From NCBI GenBank assembly GCA_030535455.1, contig JAUNJY010000018.1, positions 1 to 64,000 on the forward strand: a stretch of DNA of 64,000 bases, in the 5' to 3' direction. Of the stretch, positions 18,430 to 26,802 are shown piece after piece; within the stretch, counting starts at the first letter, position 1, and the number at the start of each line of letters is the position of its first letter. A model generated the notes under the pieces. It was not told where the DNA came from and did not search any database. It worked only from the letters and a program-made list of their open reading frames with translations. A program made the position numbers and the translations under genes. This DNA is from a bacterium (GTDB lineage: Bacteria; Bacillota; Clostridia; Lachnospirales; Lachnospiraceae).

Positions 18430-19087
18430 TGTGTTATTTCGGGGAAATAACTTTCTAAGATTGTTGCAAGGCCTTTGGGTTACCATCAGGGTTTCATTGC
18501 TGGCTATTGCAATCTCTATGGTGCTTGGTGTTATATTTGGCATGATTATGACAATGAAAAATCCTGTCATTAGGGTGATTTGCAGAGTCTACTTGGAGTT
18601 TGTTCGAATTATGCCACAGTTGGTGTTACTATTTCTTGTTTATTTTGGAGTGACAAAAGCATTTCAGGTACATATCTCAGGAGAAATGTCGGCCGTCCTT
18701 GTATTTACATTATGGGGAACCGCGGAAATGGGAGACTTAGTCCGGGGAGCATTAGTATCCATACCCTATCATCAATATGAAAGCGGAATGGCATTGGGGC
18801 TTACCAGACTGCAGATTTTTCGCTTCATCATTATTCCACAGACCCTTCGAAGACTTATTCCACTTGCCATTAATCTTGCAACCAGGATGATTAAGACGAC
18901 TTCGTTAATCGTGCTAATCGGAGTAGTCGAGGTTGTAAAGGTGGGACAGCAGATTATTGAGGCAAACCGTTTTACAGTCCCAGATGCAGCACTCTGGATT
19001 TATGCTGTGGTGTTTTTCCTATATTTTATCGTATGTTATCCTATTTCGTTGGTGGCACGAAAGCTAGAAAAGATATGGCAGGATTGA
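18410..19087 (+). CDS. Polar amino-acid ABC transporter permease, second subunit
   Basis: The 225-residue product is a second permease of the same family, with the characteristic [18 protein letters not shown] segment. Its EAA loop lies around [20 protein letters not shown]. The two unequal permeases presumably form a heterodimeric channel, as in glutamine- and cystine-type importers. GAGAGGAGG precedes the ATG inside the end of the preceding gene, so translation is probably coupled. The ATPase gene starts 10 bases after its stop. Confidence 0.9.
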   Translation: MLDLGIDVLFRGNNFLRLLQGLWVTIRVSLLAIAISMVLGVIFGMIMTMKNPVIRVICRVYLEFVRIMPQLVLLFLVYFGVTKAFQVHISGEMSAVLVFTLWGTAEMGDLVRGALVSIPYHQYESGMALGLTRLQIFRFIIIPQTLRRLIPLAINLATRMIKTTSLIVLIGVVEVVKVGQQIIEANRFTVPDAALWIYAVVFFLYFIVCYPISLVARKLEKIWQD

Positions 19088-19097
19088 GGTGATAGCT

Positions 19098-19856
19098 GTG
19101 AAGGAAAAGGTTTTAGAAATTGAATCACTGACCAAGGCATTTGGTGAACATGTGGTATTAAATGGGCTTGACCTGTCTATTTGCAAAGGAGAGGTTGTTG
19201 TAATCATTGGACCTTCCGGATGTGGAAAGAGTACCTTGCTTCGATGTATTAACGGACTAGAACCGATCAATGGAGGCATCATTCGACTGGATGGTGAAGT
19301 GATCAGCAATCAGAAAAAGAATATGCATCTTGTCAGGCAAAAGATAGGAATGGTGTTTCAAAGTTATGATTTATTTCCTAATATGACAATTATAGATAAT
19401 ATCTTGCTGGCACCCCTGAAGGTGCAGAAGCGGGAGAAGAAGGAGGCATTGAAAGAAGCAGAGGAGCTCCTTAGCCGAGTTGGATTAAGTGAAAAGATAA
19501 AAGCTTATCCAAGAGAGTTATCAGGTGGTCAGAAGCAAAGAGTTGCCATTGTAAGGGCACTGATCATGCACCCGGAAATCATGTTGTTTGATGAGGTTAC
19601 GGCAGCGCTTGATCCACAGATGGTACGTGAGGTGTTAAATGTAATCCTTGAGCTTGCAAGACATGGGATGACTATGGCAATCGTGACACATGAGATGGCA
19701 TTTGCAAAGTCAGTGGCAGACCGTGTTATTTTCTTGGACGAAGGAAAGATCAAGGAAGAAAATACACCGAATGAATTTTTTGAACATCCAAAGACCAAAC
19801 GTGCACAGGAGTTTTTAAATACGTTTTCTTATGAAGAGGTACACAAAGAAAGTTAA
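19098..19856 (+). CDS. Polar amino-acid ABC transporter ATPase (GlnQ type)
   Basis: The 252-residue subunit powers the importer. It has the Walker A motif GPSGCGKST, the Q-loop [12 protein letters not shown], the signature [11 protein letters not shown] and Walker [14 protein letters not shown]. The H-loop VTHEM completes the set. The Walker B glutamate is in its normal place, although the usual [11 protein letters not shown] has Val for Pro. I prefer the GTG at 19098 because GAGGTGA lies 5 bases before it; the in-frame GTG at 19089 lies within that site. The substrate-binding protein gene follows after 31 bases. Confidence 0.92.
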   Translation: MKEKVLEIESLTKAFGEHVVLNGLDLSICKGEVVVIIGPSGCGKSTLLRCINGLEPINGGIIRLDGEVISNQKKNMHLVRQKIGMVFQSYDLFPNMTIIDNILLAPLKVQKREKKEALKEAEELLSRVGLSEKIKAYPRELSGGQKQRVAIVRALIMHPEIMLFDEVTAALDPQMVREVLNVILELARHGMTMAIVTHEMAFAKSVADRVIFLDEGKIKEENTPNEFFEHPKTKRAQEFLNTFSYEEVHKES

Positions 19857-19887
19857 ACTTATTTAGGAGCTGAAAGGAGACGTAAAT

Positions 19888-20742
19888 ATGAAAAGGATTG
19901 TTGCTTTCCTAATGTCGGTATTACTGGTTGCAGGTGTACTTGCAGGGTGTGGTTCAGATGAAAACAATATTGAGAACAAGCAAGGAGTTTCCCGCACCAT
20001 ACAGCAAATTAAGGATAGTGGATTTATTAAGATTGGGGTGTTCTGTGATAAAAAGCCATTTGGATATGTCGATGAAAATGGAACTTATCAGGGATATGAT
20101 GTGTATTTTGGTAACCGTATTGCAAAAGACATGGATGTCTCAGTAGAGTATGTTCCTGTTGAGGCGGCAAGCCGTGTAGAATACTTAAAGACGGGAAAGG
20201 TAGACGTCATTCTTGCCAACTTTACCGTAACCAAGGAGAGAAGCGAGCAGGTGGATTTCTGTCTGCCATATATGAAGGTTGCACTTGGCGTGGTTTCTCC
20301 TGACAACAGTCTGATCAAGGATGTAAAGGACTTAGAGGGAAAGACTTTGATTGTCAGCAAGGGAACCACAGCAGAGACGTATTTTACAAAGAACCATCCA
20401 AATGTAAGGTTATTAAAGTTTGACCAGTATTCGGAAGCATTTAACGCTTTGTTAGATGGGCGTGGAGACGCATTGTCTACAGATAATACAGAAGTGCTTG
20501 CATGGGCGCTTGAGAATAAGGGATTCAGTGTTGGGATAGAGTCTCTTGGCGATATTGATACGATTGCGCCTGCGGTTCAAAAGGATAATACTGAATTATT
20601 GGATTGGATCAATAATGAAATTAAGTCATTGGCAGAAGAACAGTTCTTCCATAAAGACTATGAGGAGACATTAAAGCCAGTCTATGGAGATGCAGTAGAT
20701 GCTGAGAACCTGGTGGTAGAGGGCGGCGTCGTTACAAAATAG
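19888..20742 (+). CDS. Amino-acid ABC transporter substrate-binding lipoprotein
   Basis: The 284-residue product has a lipoprotein signal (VAGVLAGC, with Cys21 as the lipidation site) and a family 3 solute-binding domain. Typical segments are IKIGVFCDKKPFGYVDENG near residue 50, GYDVYFGNRIAKDM, VILANFTVTKERSEQVDF, and a hinge region containing LIVSKGTTAETYF. Family 3 proteins bind polar amino acids such as glutamate, glutamine, cystine or arginine. The ligand cannot be told from sequence alone. It ends the four-gene operon and is followed by a terminator. Confidence 0.9.
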   Translation: MKRIVAFLMSVLLVAGVLAGCGSDENNIENKQGVSRTIQQIKDSGFIKIGVFCDKKPFGYVDENGTYQGYDVYFGNRIAKDMDVSVEYVPVEAASRVEYLKTGKVDVILANFTVTKERSEQVDFCLPYMKVALGVVSPDNSLIKDVKDLEGKTLIVSKGTTAETYFTKNHPNVRLLKFDQYSEAFNALLDGRGDALSTDNTEVLAWALENKGFSVGIESLGDIDTIAPAVQKDNTELLDWINNEIKSLAEEQFFHKDYEETLKPVYGDAVDAENLVVEGGVVTK

Positions 20743-20755
20743 TAAAGTCTGAATA

Positions 20756-20808
20756 AAGAGATGGCGTTTGCAGAGTTATATAGTATTTTGCAAATGCCAT
20801 CTTTTTCG
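20756..20808 (+). terminator. Rho-independent terminator after the amino-acid ABC operon
   Basis: AGATGGCGTTTGCA pairs with TTGCAAATGCCATCT, followed by TTTTTC. Confidence 0.9.
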
Positions 20809-20879
20809 TTTGCTTTCTTTTTATTATGGCTATAAAATGACTATAATAACAGAGGAACTAAAATAGGAGCGAATATATA

Positions 20880-21293
20880 ATGGTAAGAGAAATTGTAAAA
20901 GATACCGAACGATTAAAAGCAAAGGCAGTGGAGGCAACAAAGGACGACCTTTATGTGATTGATGACATGATTGATACAGCAAAGGCAAATATAGATATCT
21001 GTGTGGGACTTGCAGCCAACCAAATTGGAGAGAGTGCACGTATCATTATCGTAAAGATGAGAAAACAGTTTATTCCACTGGTAAATCCCAAAATTGTGAG
21101 ACATAGTCAGGCGACTTATGAAGCGGAGGAGGCTTGCCTTTCTCATGAAGGAACAAAGAGAACCATGCGTTACTCTACGATTGAAGTAGAATATCGTGAT
21201 CGTAACTTCCGTAAGAAGACACAAAGCTTTAATGGATTTGTAGCGCAAGTCATCCAGCATGAGATGGATCATTGTGAAGGAATTTTAATTTAG
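20880..21293 (+). CDS. def: Peptide deformylase
   Basis: Peptide deformylase removes the N-formyl group from nascent proteins. The 137-residue product is short, at the lower end of the family. Motif 1 is GLAANQIG. Motif 2 reads EEACLSHEG, where the usual EGCLS has Ala in place of Gly but keeps the metal-ligand Cys. Motif 3 is QHEMDH, giving the two His ligands and catalytic Glu. It ends soon after motif 3, without the C-terminal helix of longer type 1 enzymes, and resembles the short clostridial group. It may be an accessory copy. It appears to be transcribed alone or with the SPFH gene 100 bases downstream. Confidence 0.88.
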   Translation: MVREIVKDTERLKAKAVEATKDDLYVIDDMIDTAKANIDICVGLAANQIGESARIIIVKMRKQFIPLVNPKIVRHSQATYEAEEACLSHEGTKRTMRYSTIEVEYRDRNFRKKTQSFNGFVAQVIQHEMDHCEGILI

Positions 21294-21393
21294 ACAGCTT
21301 AACGTAAATATTAGAGTAGAAGGGTTACTTTATTCGACAAAATGTGCTATCATTCTAGCAATAACATGTTTTACAAAAGAGGAGAATAGCAGA

Positions 21394-22251
21394 ATGAATA
21401 AAAAGTTAGCAGTAATTGGGGCAGGTCTTGCTACTGTAGCCGTGGTTATCTTAGGTTTTTCCTGTATGGAAAAGATCCAGCCAGGTTATGTAGGTATTGT
21501 ATATAATTTAAAGGGTGGGATTGAAGATGAGCTCCTTACTCAAGGACTTCATATAGTTTCCCCATTTAAGAAGATCAACTCTTATTCTGTAGCAACAGAA
21601 CAGGCATATTTATCAAGAGATGAGAAGGAAGGCAGTGAAGATGATGACTCTTTCACAATTCCAACCAGTGATGGTAAGACAGTTAATGTGGATTTAGAAT
21701 TCTCTTATCATTTTGACTCGGAAGTACTTCCACAGACCTTTACTACATTTAAGGGACAAAGTGGGTACTCTATTGAGCAGACATTTATCCGTGGTAAGAT
21801 CAAAGCATGGACAAGTGAAGTGTCTTCTACATTCAGCGTAATTGATATTTATGGAGAAAAGCGTGCAGAGTTAAACAGTAAAGTACTTGAGCATGTAAAA
21901 GAAAAATTCAGTGAATATGGAATTATCATTGACTCTGTAAACTTCTCAAGAATTAGCTTAGATGAACAGACAGAAGAAGCAATCCAACAACGTATTAACA
22001 AGCAACAGGAATTAGAGACTGCAAAATTAGAGTCACAAAAGGCGACGATTGAAGCAGAAAAGAAAAAGATTCAAGCAGAAGCAGATGCACAGGCAAAAAT
22101 CATTGCTGCAGAAGCAGAAGCAAAGGCAAATAAGTTGTTAGAACAATCCATTACAGATGAATTAATCCGTATGAAAGAAGCGGAAGCAAGACTTCAACAC
22201 GGATGGGTGACAGTACAAGGTGCTGACGCTGTAGTTGTGGATAAAAAATAA
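21394..22251 (+). CDS. SPFH/prohibitin-family membrane protein
   Basis: The 285-residue product has one N-terminal membrane helix (about residues 5-23) and an SPFH domain (about 28-200) starting at KIQPGYVGIVYNLKGG. A charged, Ala/Glu/Lys/Gln-rich coiled coil follows (about 200-262). This is the prohibitin/stomatin plan; such proteins assemble ring-shaped membrane microdomains and often act with proteases. No NfeD or FtsH gene is adjacent. AGAGGAG precedes the ATG and a short hairpin terminator follows. The client protein is unknown. Confidence 0.88.
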   Translation: MNKKLAVIGAGLATVAVVILGFSCMEKIQPGYVGIVYNLKGGIEDELLTQGLHIVSPFKKINSYSVATEQAYLSRDEKEGSEDDDSFTIPTSDGKTVNVDLEFSYHFDSEVLPQTFTTFKGQSGYSIEQTFIRGKIKAWTSEVSSTFSVIDIYGEKRAELNSKVLEHVKEKFSEYGIIIDSVNFSRISLDEQTEEAIQQRINKQQELETAKLESQKATIEAEKKKIQAEADAQAKIIAAEAEAKANKLLEQSITDELIRMKEAEARLQHGWVTVQGADAVVVDKK

Positions 22252-22272
22252 AGCAGGCATATTGATATAAAG

Positions 22273-22308
22273 TTGGCCAGATGGTATTCGTAGCATCTGG
22301 CCTTTGTT
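22273..22308 (+). terminator. Hairpin terminator after the SPFH gene
   Basis: GGCCAGATG pairs with CATCTGGCC, followed by TTTGTTAATTT, a modest T tract. Confidence 0.7.
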
Positions 22309-22318
22309 AATTTGCAGT

Positions 22319-22390
22319 AAACTTTTCTGCGAGCAGCTTCCTTAGGGAAGCGTATGAAAAAATAAAAAGTTGTCGCATTTGCGATGGTTT
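22319..22390 (+). repeat. Degenerate relative of repeat families B and A
   Basis: Bases 22319-22342 match the loop and right arm of hairpin family B at about 21 of 24 positions (compare 36807-36830), but the left arm is lost. About 30 bases later, TCGC-ATTT-GCGA (22373-22384) has the shape of the inner hairpin of family A. The B-then-A order is the same as at 36794-36935. Confidence 0.4.
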
Positions 22391-22406
22391 ATGTCAATGT
22401 ATATAG

Positions 22407-22418
22407 TGAAGCGCTTCA
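22407..22418. promoter_or_regulatory. Perfect 12-base palindrome upstream of the sigma-factor gene
   Basis: TGAAGCGCTTCA is a perfect palindrome 28 bases before the GTG start. It resembles a shortened catabolite-responsive or LacI-family operator half-site pair. The regulator is unknown. Confidence 0.4.
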
Positions 22419-22445
22419 AGGAAAGCAGGAAAGAGGGGGAACTAA

Positions 22446-23024
22446 GTGAAAGATCAGGAGTTATTAAAACTTTTGAAAGAGGATTTTGCAGTAGGATATA
22501 GCGAATTAATGGATACATATATAGGTCTTGTTTATGTAATTGCAAGAAGTAAACTTAACACCATTTGCAGTGAGGAAGTAATAGAGGAATTTGTAAGCGA
22601 TGTATTTTATCTATTTTTAAACCAGATTGAGGATATTGATTTAAATAAAGGCACGATAAAGGCGTATTTATCCGTAATTGCTAAGAGAAAGGCAATCCGA
22701 ACGTATTATGAGCAGACGAGGAAACCGAGTACATATTCCTTGGATGATGATGCGATAACGATAGAGTTGGTAAGTAAGAAAAATACAGAGCGGAGAATAC
22801 TTGAGAAAGAGAAAAAGAGAGAGATTATTGGGGCAATTCAGGATTTAGGACATCCCGATAGTGAAATCATCATTCGAAAATACTATTATGGGCAGACAGC
22901 ATCAGAGATTGGGGAGCAAATCAATATGAGCCCAAAATCAGTTGCAAAACGTTCAGAACGAGCATTAGTGAAGCTTAGAAGAAAGTTAGAAAATGTGAAA
23001 CTAGGGGGACTATTATATGAGTAA
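22446..23024 (+). CDS. ECF-type RNA polymerase sigma factor
   Basis: The 192-residue product has a sigma region 2 (about residues 18-90, with the FVSDVFYLFL helix) and a C-terminal region 4 helix-turn-helix (YYYGQTASEIGEQINMSP, followed by SVAKRSERALVKLRRKL). There is no region 3, as in extracytoplasmic-function sigma factors. AGAGGGGG precedes a GTG start. The stop overlaps the start of the next gene by 8 bases, and that gene encodes a membrane protein with an anti-sigma-like layout. The pair probably forms a self-contained envelope-signal switch. The target promoters are not known. Confidence 0.9.
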   Translation: MKDQELLKLLKEDFAVGYSELMDTYIGLVYVIARSKLNTICSEEVIEEFVSDVFYLFLNQIEDIDLNKGTIKAYLSVIAKRKAIRTYYEQTRKPSTYSLDDDAITIELVSKKNTERRILEKEKKREIIGAIQDLGHPDSEIIIRKYYYGQTASEIGEQINMSPKSVAKRSERALVKLRRKLENVKLGGLLYE

Positions 23025-24027
23025 AGAAATGATAGAAATATTAGATGATCTTGTACTAGAAGAAGCTAGTACACTAACCCATGAGGTAGAGACAATGATA
23101 ACGATTGATGAAGAGAAAAAAGTACGGATTAAGAATATGGCATTTAAAAAGCAAGGGTTACCTACTGAAAAGGTGGTAAAGATACATAATAAAAAGGGAC
23201 ATAAGGTATGGATGAAGATTGCAGCCTGTCTTACCGGTGTGTGTTTGATTGGATCAGGAACTGTGTATGCATCTGACATGCTTGAAGGGTTATCGGAATA
23301 TTTTACAGGTAAAGTGAATGACTACAAGGATAAAATCTCTGATACAATACAATCAGCCAGTAATAAGGAGTGTCAAATTAATTTAAAGGGTGCAGTTTTA
23401 GATGAGAACCTATTTCAATTTGTATATAGTGTTGAGGGGGTAAATGAAAAGGGAAAAGAGTATGTATCAGAGGTTCTTGGAACCAATAATATATTTAGTC
23501 CGGACGAAATTTATGCGACTTTAAAAGATCATACAAAAAAGAAGGCAGAATTGTATTCAATTAGTAAGTGGTCAGGAGATCTGGTAGAAAATCCGGATAA
23601 TAACATGTCAGGAGTTGTAGCAGTAATGACTGATTGTTTGGGGATTGAGAGTATGAATGAAGTAGAATATTTTGAAATATATGATGAAGGAATGAAACTT
23701 ACTGTAAATGCGGTAATGACAGGAGAAACCATTCCATTAATGCCTGATAAAAAGACTGATATAAAGGATGTGAAGATCTCGCCAATTGGATTTGCATTTA
23801 CGGCAAAAAAAGTAATAATTGATGAGGATAAAGAGGATGAATTAATCACAGGACATAAAATCAGATATATCAAAAAGGATGGAACACTGGAAGAACCAAA
23901 TAATGAGAGCTATAATACATGGAATCTGGGTGACAGGGAACATATAGTGGCAGACTTTTGTATGAATATACATGATTTAGACGAGTATAAGGGAATTCAG
24001 ATTGATGGAGTAAACTTTTATAAATAA
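23017..24027 (+). CDS. Probable anti-sigma factor, DUF4179-type membrane protein
   Basis: The 336-residue product has an N-terminal acidic cytoplasmic region of about 68 residues, one membrane helix (about 69-86, MKIAACLTGVCLIGSGTVYA) and an extracytoplasmic domain of about 250 residues. The position directly after an ECF sigma gene, the overlapping translation and the topology fit an anti-sigma factor that holds its sigma at the membrane. The first outer segment (LEGLSEYFTGKVNDY) and the later beta-rich part resemble DUF4179 proteins. The stimulus is unknown. A terminator ends the two-gene unit. Confidence 0.82.
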   Translation: MSKEMIEILDDLVLEEASTLTHEVETMITIDEEKKVRIKNMAFKKQGLPTEKVVKIHNKKGHKVWMKIAACLTGVCLIGSGTVYASDMLEGLSEYFTGKVNDYKDKISDTIQSASNKECQINLKGAVLDENLFQFVYSVEGVNEKGKEYVSEVLGTNNIFSPDEIYATLKDHTKKKAELYSISKWSGDLVENPDNNMSGVVAVMTDCLGIESMNEVEYFEIYDEGMKLTVNAVMTGETIPLMPDKKTDIKDVKISPIGFAFTAKKVIIDEDKEDELITGHKIRYIKKDGTLEEPNNESYNTWNLGDREHIVADFCMNIHDLDEYKGIQIDGVNFYK

Positions 24028-24035
24028 GAATAAGA

Positions 24036-24078
24036 GAAAAGAGCTAGGCGGTATGGATGACGTCTGGTTCTTTTTTTT
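24036..24078 (+). terminator. Terminator after the sigma/anti-sigma pair
   Basis: An interrupted stem (AAAAGAGCTAGGCG opposite CGTCTGGTTCTTTT) runs into a T8 tract. Confidence 0.75.
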
Positions 24079-24125
24079 ATGCAGTAAGAATATACCTAAA
24101 GTTGTATAGGAAAAATTTTTCAATG

Positions 24126-24154
24126 TTGACACGTGCACTTTACTGTGCTAACAT
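24126..24154 (+). promoter_or_regulatory. Sigma-A promoter for the second amino-acid ABC operon
   Basis: A perfect TTGACA (24126-24131), a 17-base spacer and TAACAT (24149-24154) precede the start codon by about 43 bases. GCAC and GTGC repeats flank the spacer centre. Confidence 0.75.
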
Positions 24155-24196
24155 AACAGAGTAATTAACGTGTCGAAAATAAAGAGGAGGGTTCAA

Positions 24197-25009
24197 ATGA
24201 AGAGAATAGGAAAAGTATTATCATTGTTATTTATGCTATCCATGGTGCTTAGTGCATGTGGAAGTAAAAGTGCCAGTACCGGCGAAGATACTTCTTTAAA
24301 ATACATAAAGGACAAAGGAGAGCTTGTATTAGGCCTGGATGCCTCATTCCCACCGATGGGATTTAAGGATGATTCCGGCAATATCGTAGGATTTGATATT
24401 GATCTTGCAAAAGAAGTTTGTAGCCGTATGGGTGTTACATTGAAATTACAGCCAGTGGACTGGAACAACAAAGAGATGGAATTAACGACAAAGAATATTG
24501 ACTTAATCTGGAATGGACTTAGCTACTCAGAAGATAGAAATGAAAAAATGACATTAAGCGAGTCTTATATGACAAACCGTCAGGTAATCGTAGTGCTTGC
24601 AGACAGCTCCATTAAGGCACTTGCTGACTTAAAGGGAAAGACAGTTTCCCTACAAAGTGGATCTACAGCTTCAGAAGCAATGGATAAAAACAAAGAAGTA
24701 AAGGATTCCTTAAAAGAAGTAGTAAAGATTGATGATAATGTAAAGGCAATGATGGACCTTCAGGTGAATGGTTCTGATGCAGTTGCAATGGATGAAGTGG
24801 TTGCCAGATATTATAGCGAACAAAACCAAGGAAAATACAGAATTTTGGATGAGACATTATCCGATGAAAAGTATGTAATTGGCTTTAGAAAAGGCGATCA
24901 AGGGTTATGCGACGAAGTCGTTAAATATCTAAAAGAGATGAAACAGGACGGAAAACTTGCTGAAATCAGTACAAAATGGTTTGGCTCTGATATTACGACG
25001 CTTCAATAG
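24197..25009 (+). CDS. Amino-acid ABC transporter substrate-binding lipoprotein
   Basis: The 270-residue product has a lipoprotein signal (MLSMVLSAC) and a family 3 solute-binding fold. Segments include LVLGLDASFPPMGFKDDSG near residue 45, VGFDIDLAKEVCSRMG, LIWNGLSYSEDRNEKM and TVSLQSGSTASEAM in the second lobe. I use ATG 24197, which follows AGGAGG; the in-frame GTG at 24170 lies too close to the promoter and lacks a ribosome site. A 219-base gap holding a structured repeat separates it from its permease. Such a gap could keep binding-protein levels above those of the membrane parts. Confidence 0.91.
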   Translation: MKRIGKVLSLLFMLSMVLSACGSKSASTGEDTSLKYIKDKGELVLGLDASFPPMGFKDDSGNIVGFDIDLAKEVCSRMGVTLKLQPVDWNNKEMELTTKNIDLIWNGLSYSEDRNEKMTLSESYMTNRQVIVVLADSSIKALADLKGKTVSLQSGSTASEAMDKNKEVKDSLKEVVKIDDNVKAMMDLQVNGSDAVAMDEVVARYYSEQNQGKYRILDETLSDEKYVIGFRKGDQGLCDEVVKYLKEMKQDGKLAEISTKWFGSDITTLQ

Positions 25010-25039
25010 CATGTGAAAATGTTCAGCTTGGTATTGAGA

Positions 25040-25180
25040 TAGAGATGGTTTGTTGCTCAAACCAGTAAGGAAGATGTTGCTTACGCGACCGGGTTTGGTG
25101 CAGAAAAAGTGTCTTTGACAGAAAGGTTCTTGTTCTCTCAGAAATGAGGGGAGCCTGAATGTCAAAGACACTTTGTAATT
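25040..25180 (+). repeat. Structured repeat family A, copy 4, inside an ABC operon
   Basis: CAAACC (25058-25063) pairs with GGTTTG (25092-25097). Between them are the conserved GGAAGATG and an inner TTGC-TTAC-GCGA hairpin, and TTGC/GCAG closes the outside. A 14-base perfect inverted repeat follows (25107-25120 with 25160-25173). The motif AAAGTGT on the left and ACACTTTGT on the right are shared with the other copies near 36.9, 37.1 and 51.8 kb. Confidence 0.65.
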
Positions 25181-25228
25181 TACGGGATAATATGTGATTT
25201 TAAAGCATTAAAGTATGGAGGAAAAAGT

Positions 25229-25879
25229 ATGACACAGGATCAAATTAATCAATTAATCATACAGTTGCTAAGTGGCTCTGTTATGACTTTAAAAATCTTC
25301 TTTTTTACATTAGTATTTGCATTACCATTGGGATTATTGCTTACCGTGGGACGTATGAGAAAGTTTTTTGTGATACAGTATCCAATTCGATTATTTCTGT
25401 TAGTAATGAGAGGTACTCCGCTAATTTTACAATTAGTAGCAGTATTCTTTTTGCTTCCGATTGGATTTGGAATTCATTTAGAACGATTTACAGCCGCAAT
25501 CGTAGCCATGTCCTTAAATTATGCCGCTTATTTTGCAGAAATTTATCGTTCGGGCTTTGAGTCCATGCCAAAAGGGCAGTACGAAGCGGCAGCAGTACTT
25601 GGCTTCTCAAAGAGCCAGCGTTTCTTTAAAATCATTTTGCCACAGGTAATTAAGAAGATCATTCCTCCTATGGGAAGTGAATTTATGACCCTTGTAAAAG
25701 ATACCGCTTTGGTGTCGACCATTGGTATTACAGAGCTTTACTTAGTAGCGAAAGATACTATGAGTGCCAAGGCAAGTGTAATTCCTATCGTGGCAGCAGG
25801 TGTATTCTACTTGATTATGAACGGTATCGTAGCGCAGGCATTCCATATGTTAGAGAAGAAGTTAAGTTATTATAAATAA
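25229..25879 (+). CDS. Polar amino-acid ABC transporter permease
   Basis: The 216-residue product has about five membrane segments, the N-terminal [20 protein letters not shown] segment of His/Glu/Gln-type permeases, and the EAA loop [20 protein letters not shown]. Only one permease is present in this operon, so it probably works as a homodimer, unlike the two-permease system at 17.8-20.7 kb. TATGGAGG precedes the ATG. The ATPase gene follows after 11 bases. Confidence 0.91.
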   Translation: MTQDQINQLIIQLLSGSVMTLKIFFFTLVFALPLGLLLTVGRMRKFFVIQYPIRLFLLVMRGTPLILQLVAVFFLLPIGFGIHLERFTAAIVAMSLNYAAYFAEIYRSGFESMPKGQYEAAAVLGFSKSQRFFKIILPQVIKKIIPPMGSEFMTLVKDTALVSTIGITELYLVAKDTMSAKASVIPIVAAGVFYLIMNGIVAQAFHMLEKKLSYYK

Positions 25880-25890
25880 GGAGGATACTT

Positions 25891-26643
25891 ATGAGTGCAA
25901 TTGAAGTTAAAAACCTAGAGAAGAGATTTGGAAAACTTGAAGTATTAAAAGACATCTCCTTAACCATAGAAAGTGGCGAGATCGTATCCATCATTGGTTC
26001 TAGCGGCTCTGGAAAATCTACCCTTTTACGATGCTTAAATCAGCTTGAGACAATCAATGGCGGTGAGATTATCATTGATGGCGACCAGATGGTACAGACG
26101 ACGAACCGTGTCCAGTATGCGTCGAAGGATGTATTACAGAAAATTCGATTAAAGACAGGCTTGGTGTTCCAAAGCTTTAACCTGTTTCCACATTATAGCG
26201 TATTACGCAACGTGACGGAGGCTCCGATCCATGTGCTGAAAAAGTCCAAAGAGGAAGCAGAAAAAGAGGCCATGGAATTATTAGAACGTCTTGGATTAAA
26301 GGAGAAAGCTGACAGCTTTCCTTACGAGTTGTCCGGTGGACAGTCTCAGCGTGTGTCCATTGCCCGTGCTCTTGCCTTACAGCCAAAAGTATTATTTTTT
26401 GATGAGCCAACATCAGCACTTGATCCGGAGCTTACGGGAGAAGTATTAAAGGTAATCAAGTCTCTGACTACCCTTGGCATTACCATGGTCATCGTTACCC
26501 ATGAGATGAGCTTTGCAAGAGAGATTTCAGATCGCCTTGTATTTATGGATGGTGGCGTAATCGTGGAAAATGGTACACCGGATGAAGTATTTGGGTCGAA
26601 AAATCCAAGAATTCAAAGCTTTCTTGGAAAGTTTACAGACTAA
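25891..26643 (+). CDS. Polar amino-acid ABC transporter ATPase
   Basis: The 250-residue ATPase drives the single-permease importer. It has Walker [11 protein letters not shown]-loop [12 protein letters not shown], signature [12 protein letters not shown], Walker [14 protein letters not shown] and H-loop VTHEMSFA, all intact. AGGAGG precedes the ATG just after the permease stop. It closes the operon of binding protein, permease and ATPase, and a hairpin follows. The whole resembles cystine/glutamine-type importers; the substrate is undetermined. Confidence 0.93.
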   Translation: MSAIEVKNLEKRFGKLEVLKDISLTIESGEIVSIIGSSGSGKSTLLRCLNQLETINGGEIIIDGDQMVQTTNRVQYASKDVLQKIRLKTGLVFQSFNLFPHYSVLRNVTEAPIHVLKKSKEEAEKEAMELLERLGLKEKADSFPYELSGGQSQRVSIARALALQPKVLFFDEPTSALDPELTGEVLKVIKSLTTLGITMVIVTHEMSFAREISDRLVFMDGGVIVENGTPDEVFGSKNPRIQSFLGKFTD

Positions 26644-26669
26644 TCAGAAAATAGAAAAACAGTTTATTA

Positions 26670-26701
26670 AATAGGTAGCAAATGCTACCTATTATTTTAT
26701 T
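26670..26701 (+). terminator. Hairpin terminator after the amino-acid ABC operon
   Basis: AATAGGTAGCA pairs perfectly with TGCTACCTATT around a 2-base loop, followed by a T-rich tail. Confidence 0.72.
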
Positions 26702-26802
26702 TAAAACAATCCAAAAATACCCTTGAATTTTATGGATATTATTTGTATTATTAAGTCGACAATGTTAATGAGAGAATATTAGTTCGCGGAGGAATTTATA
26801 TT

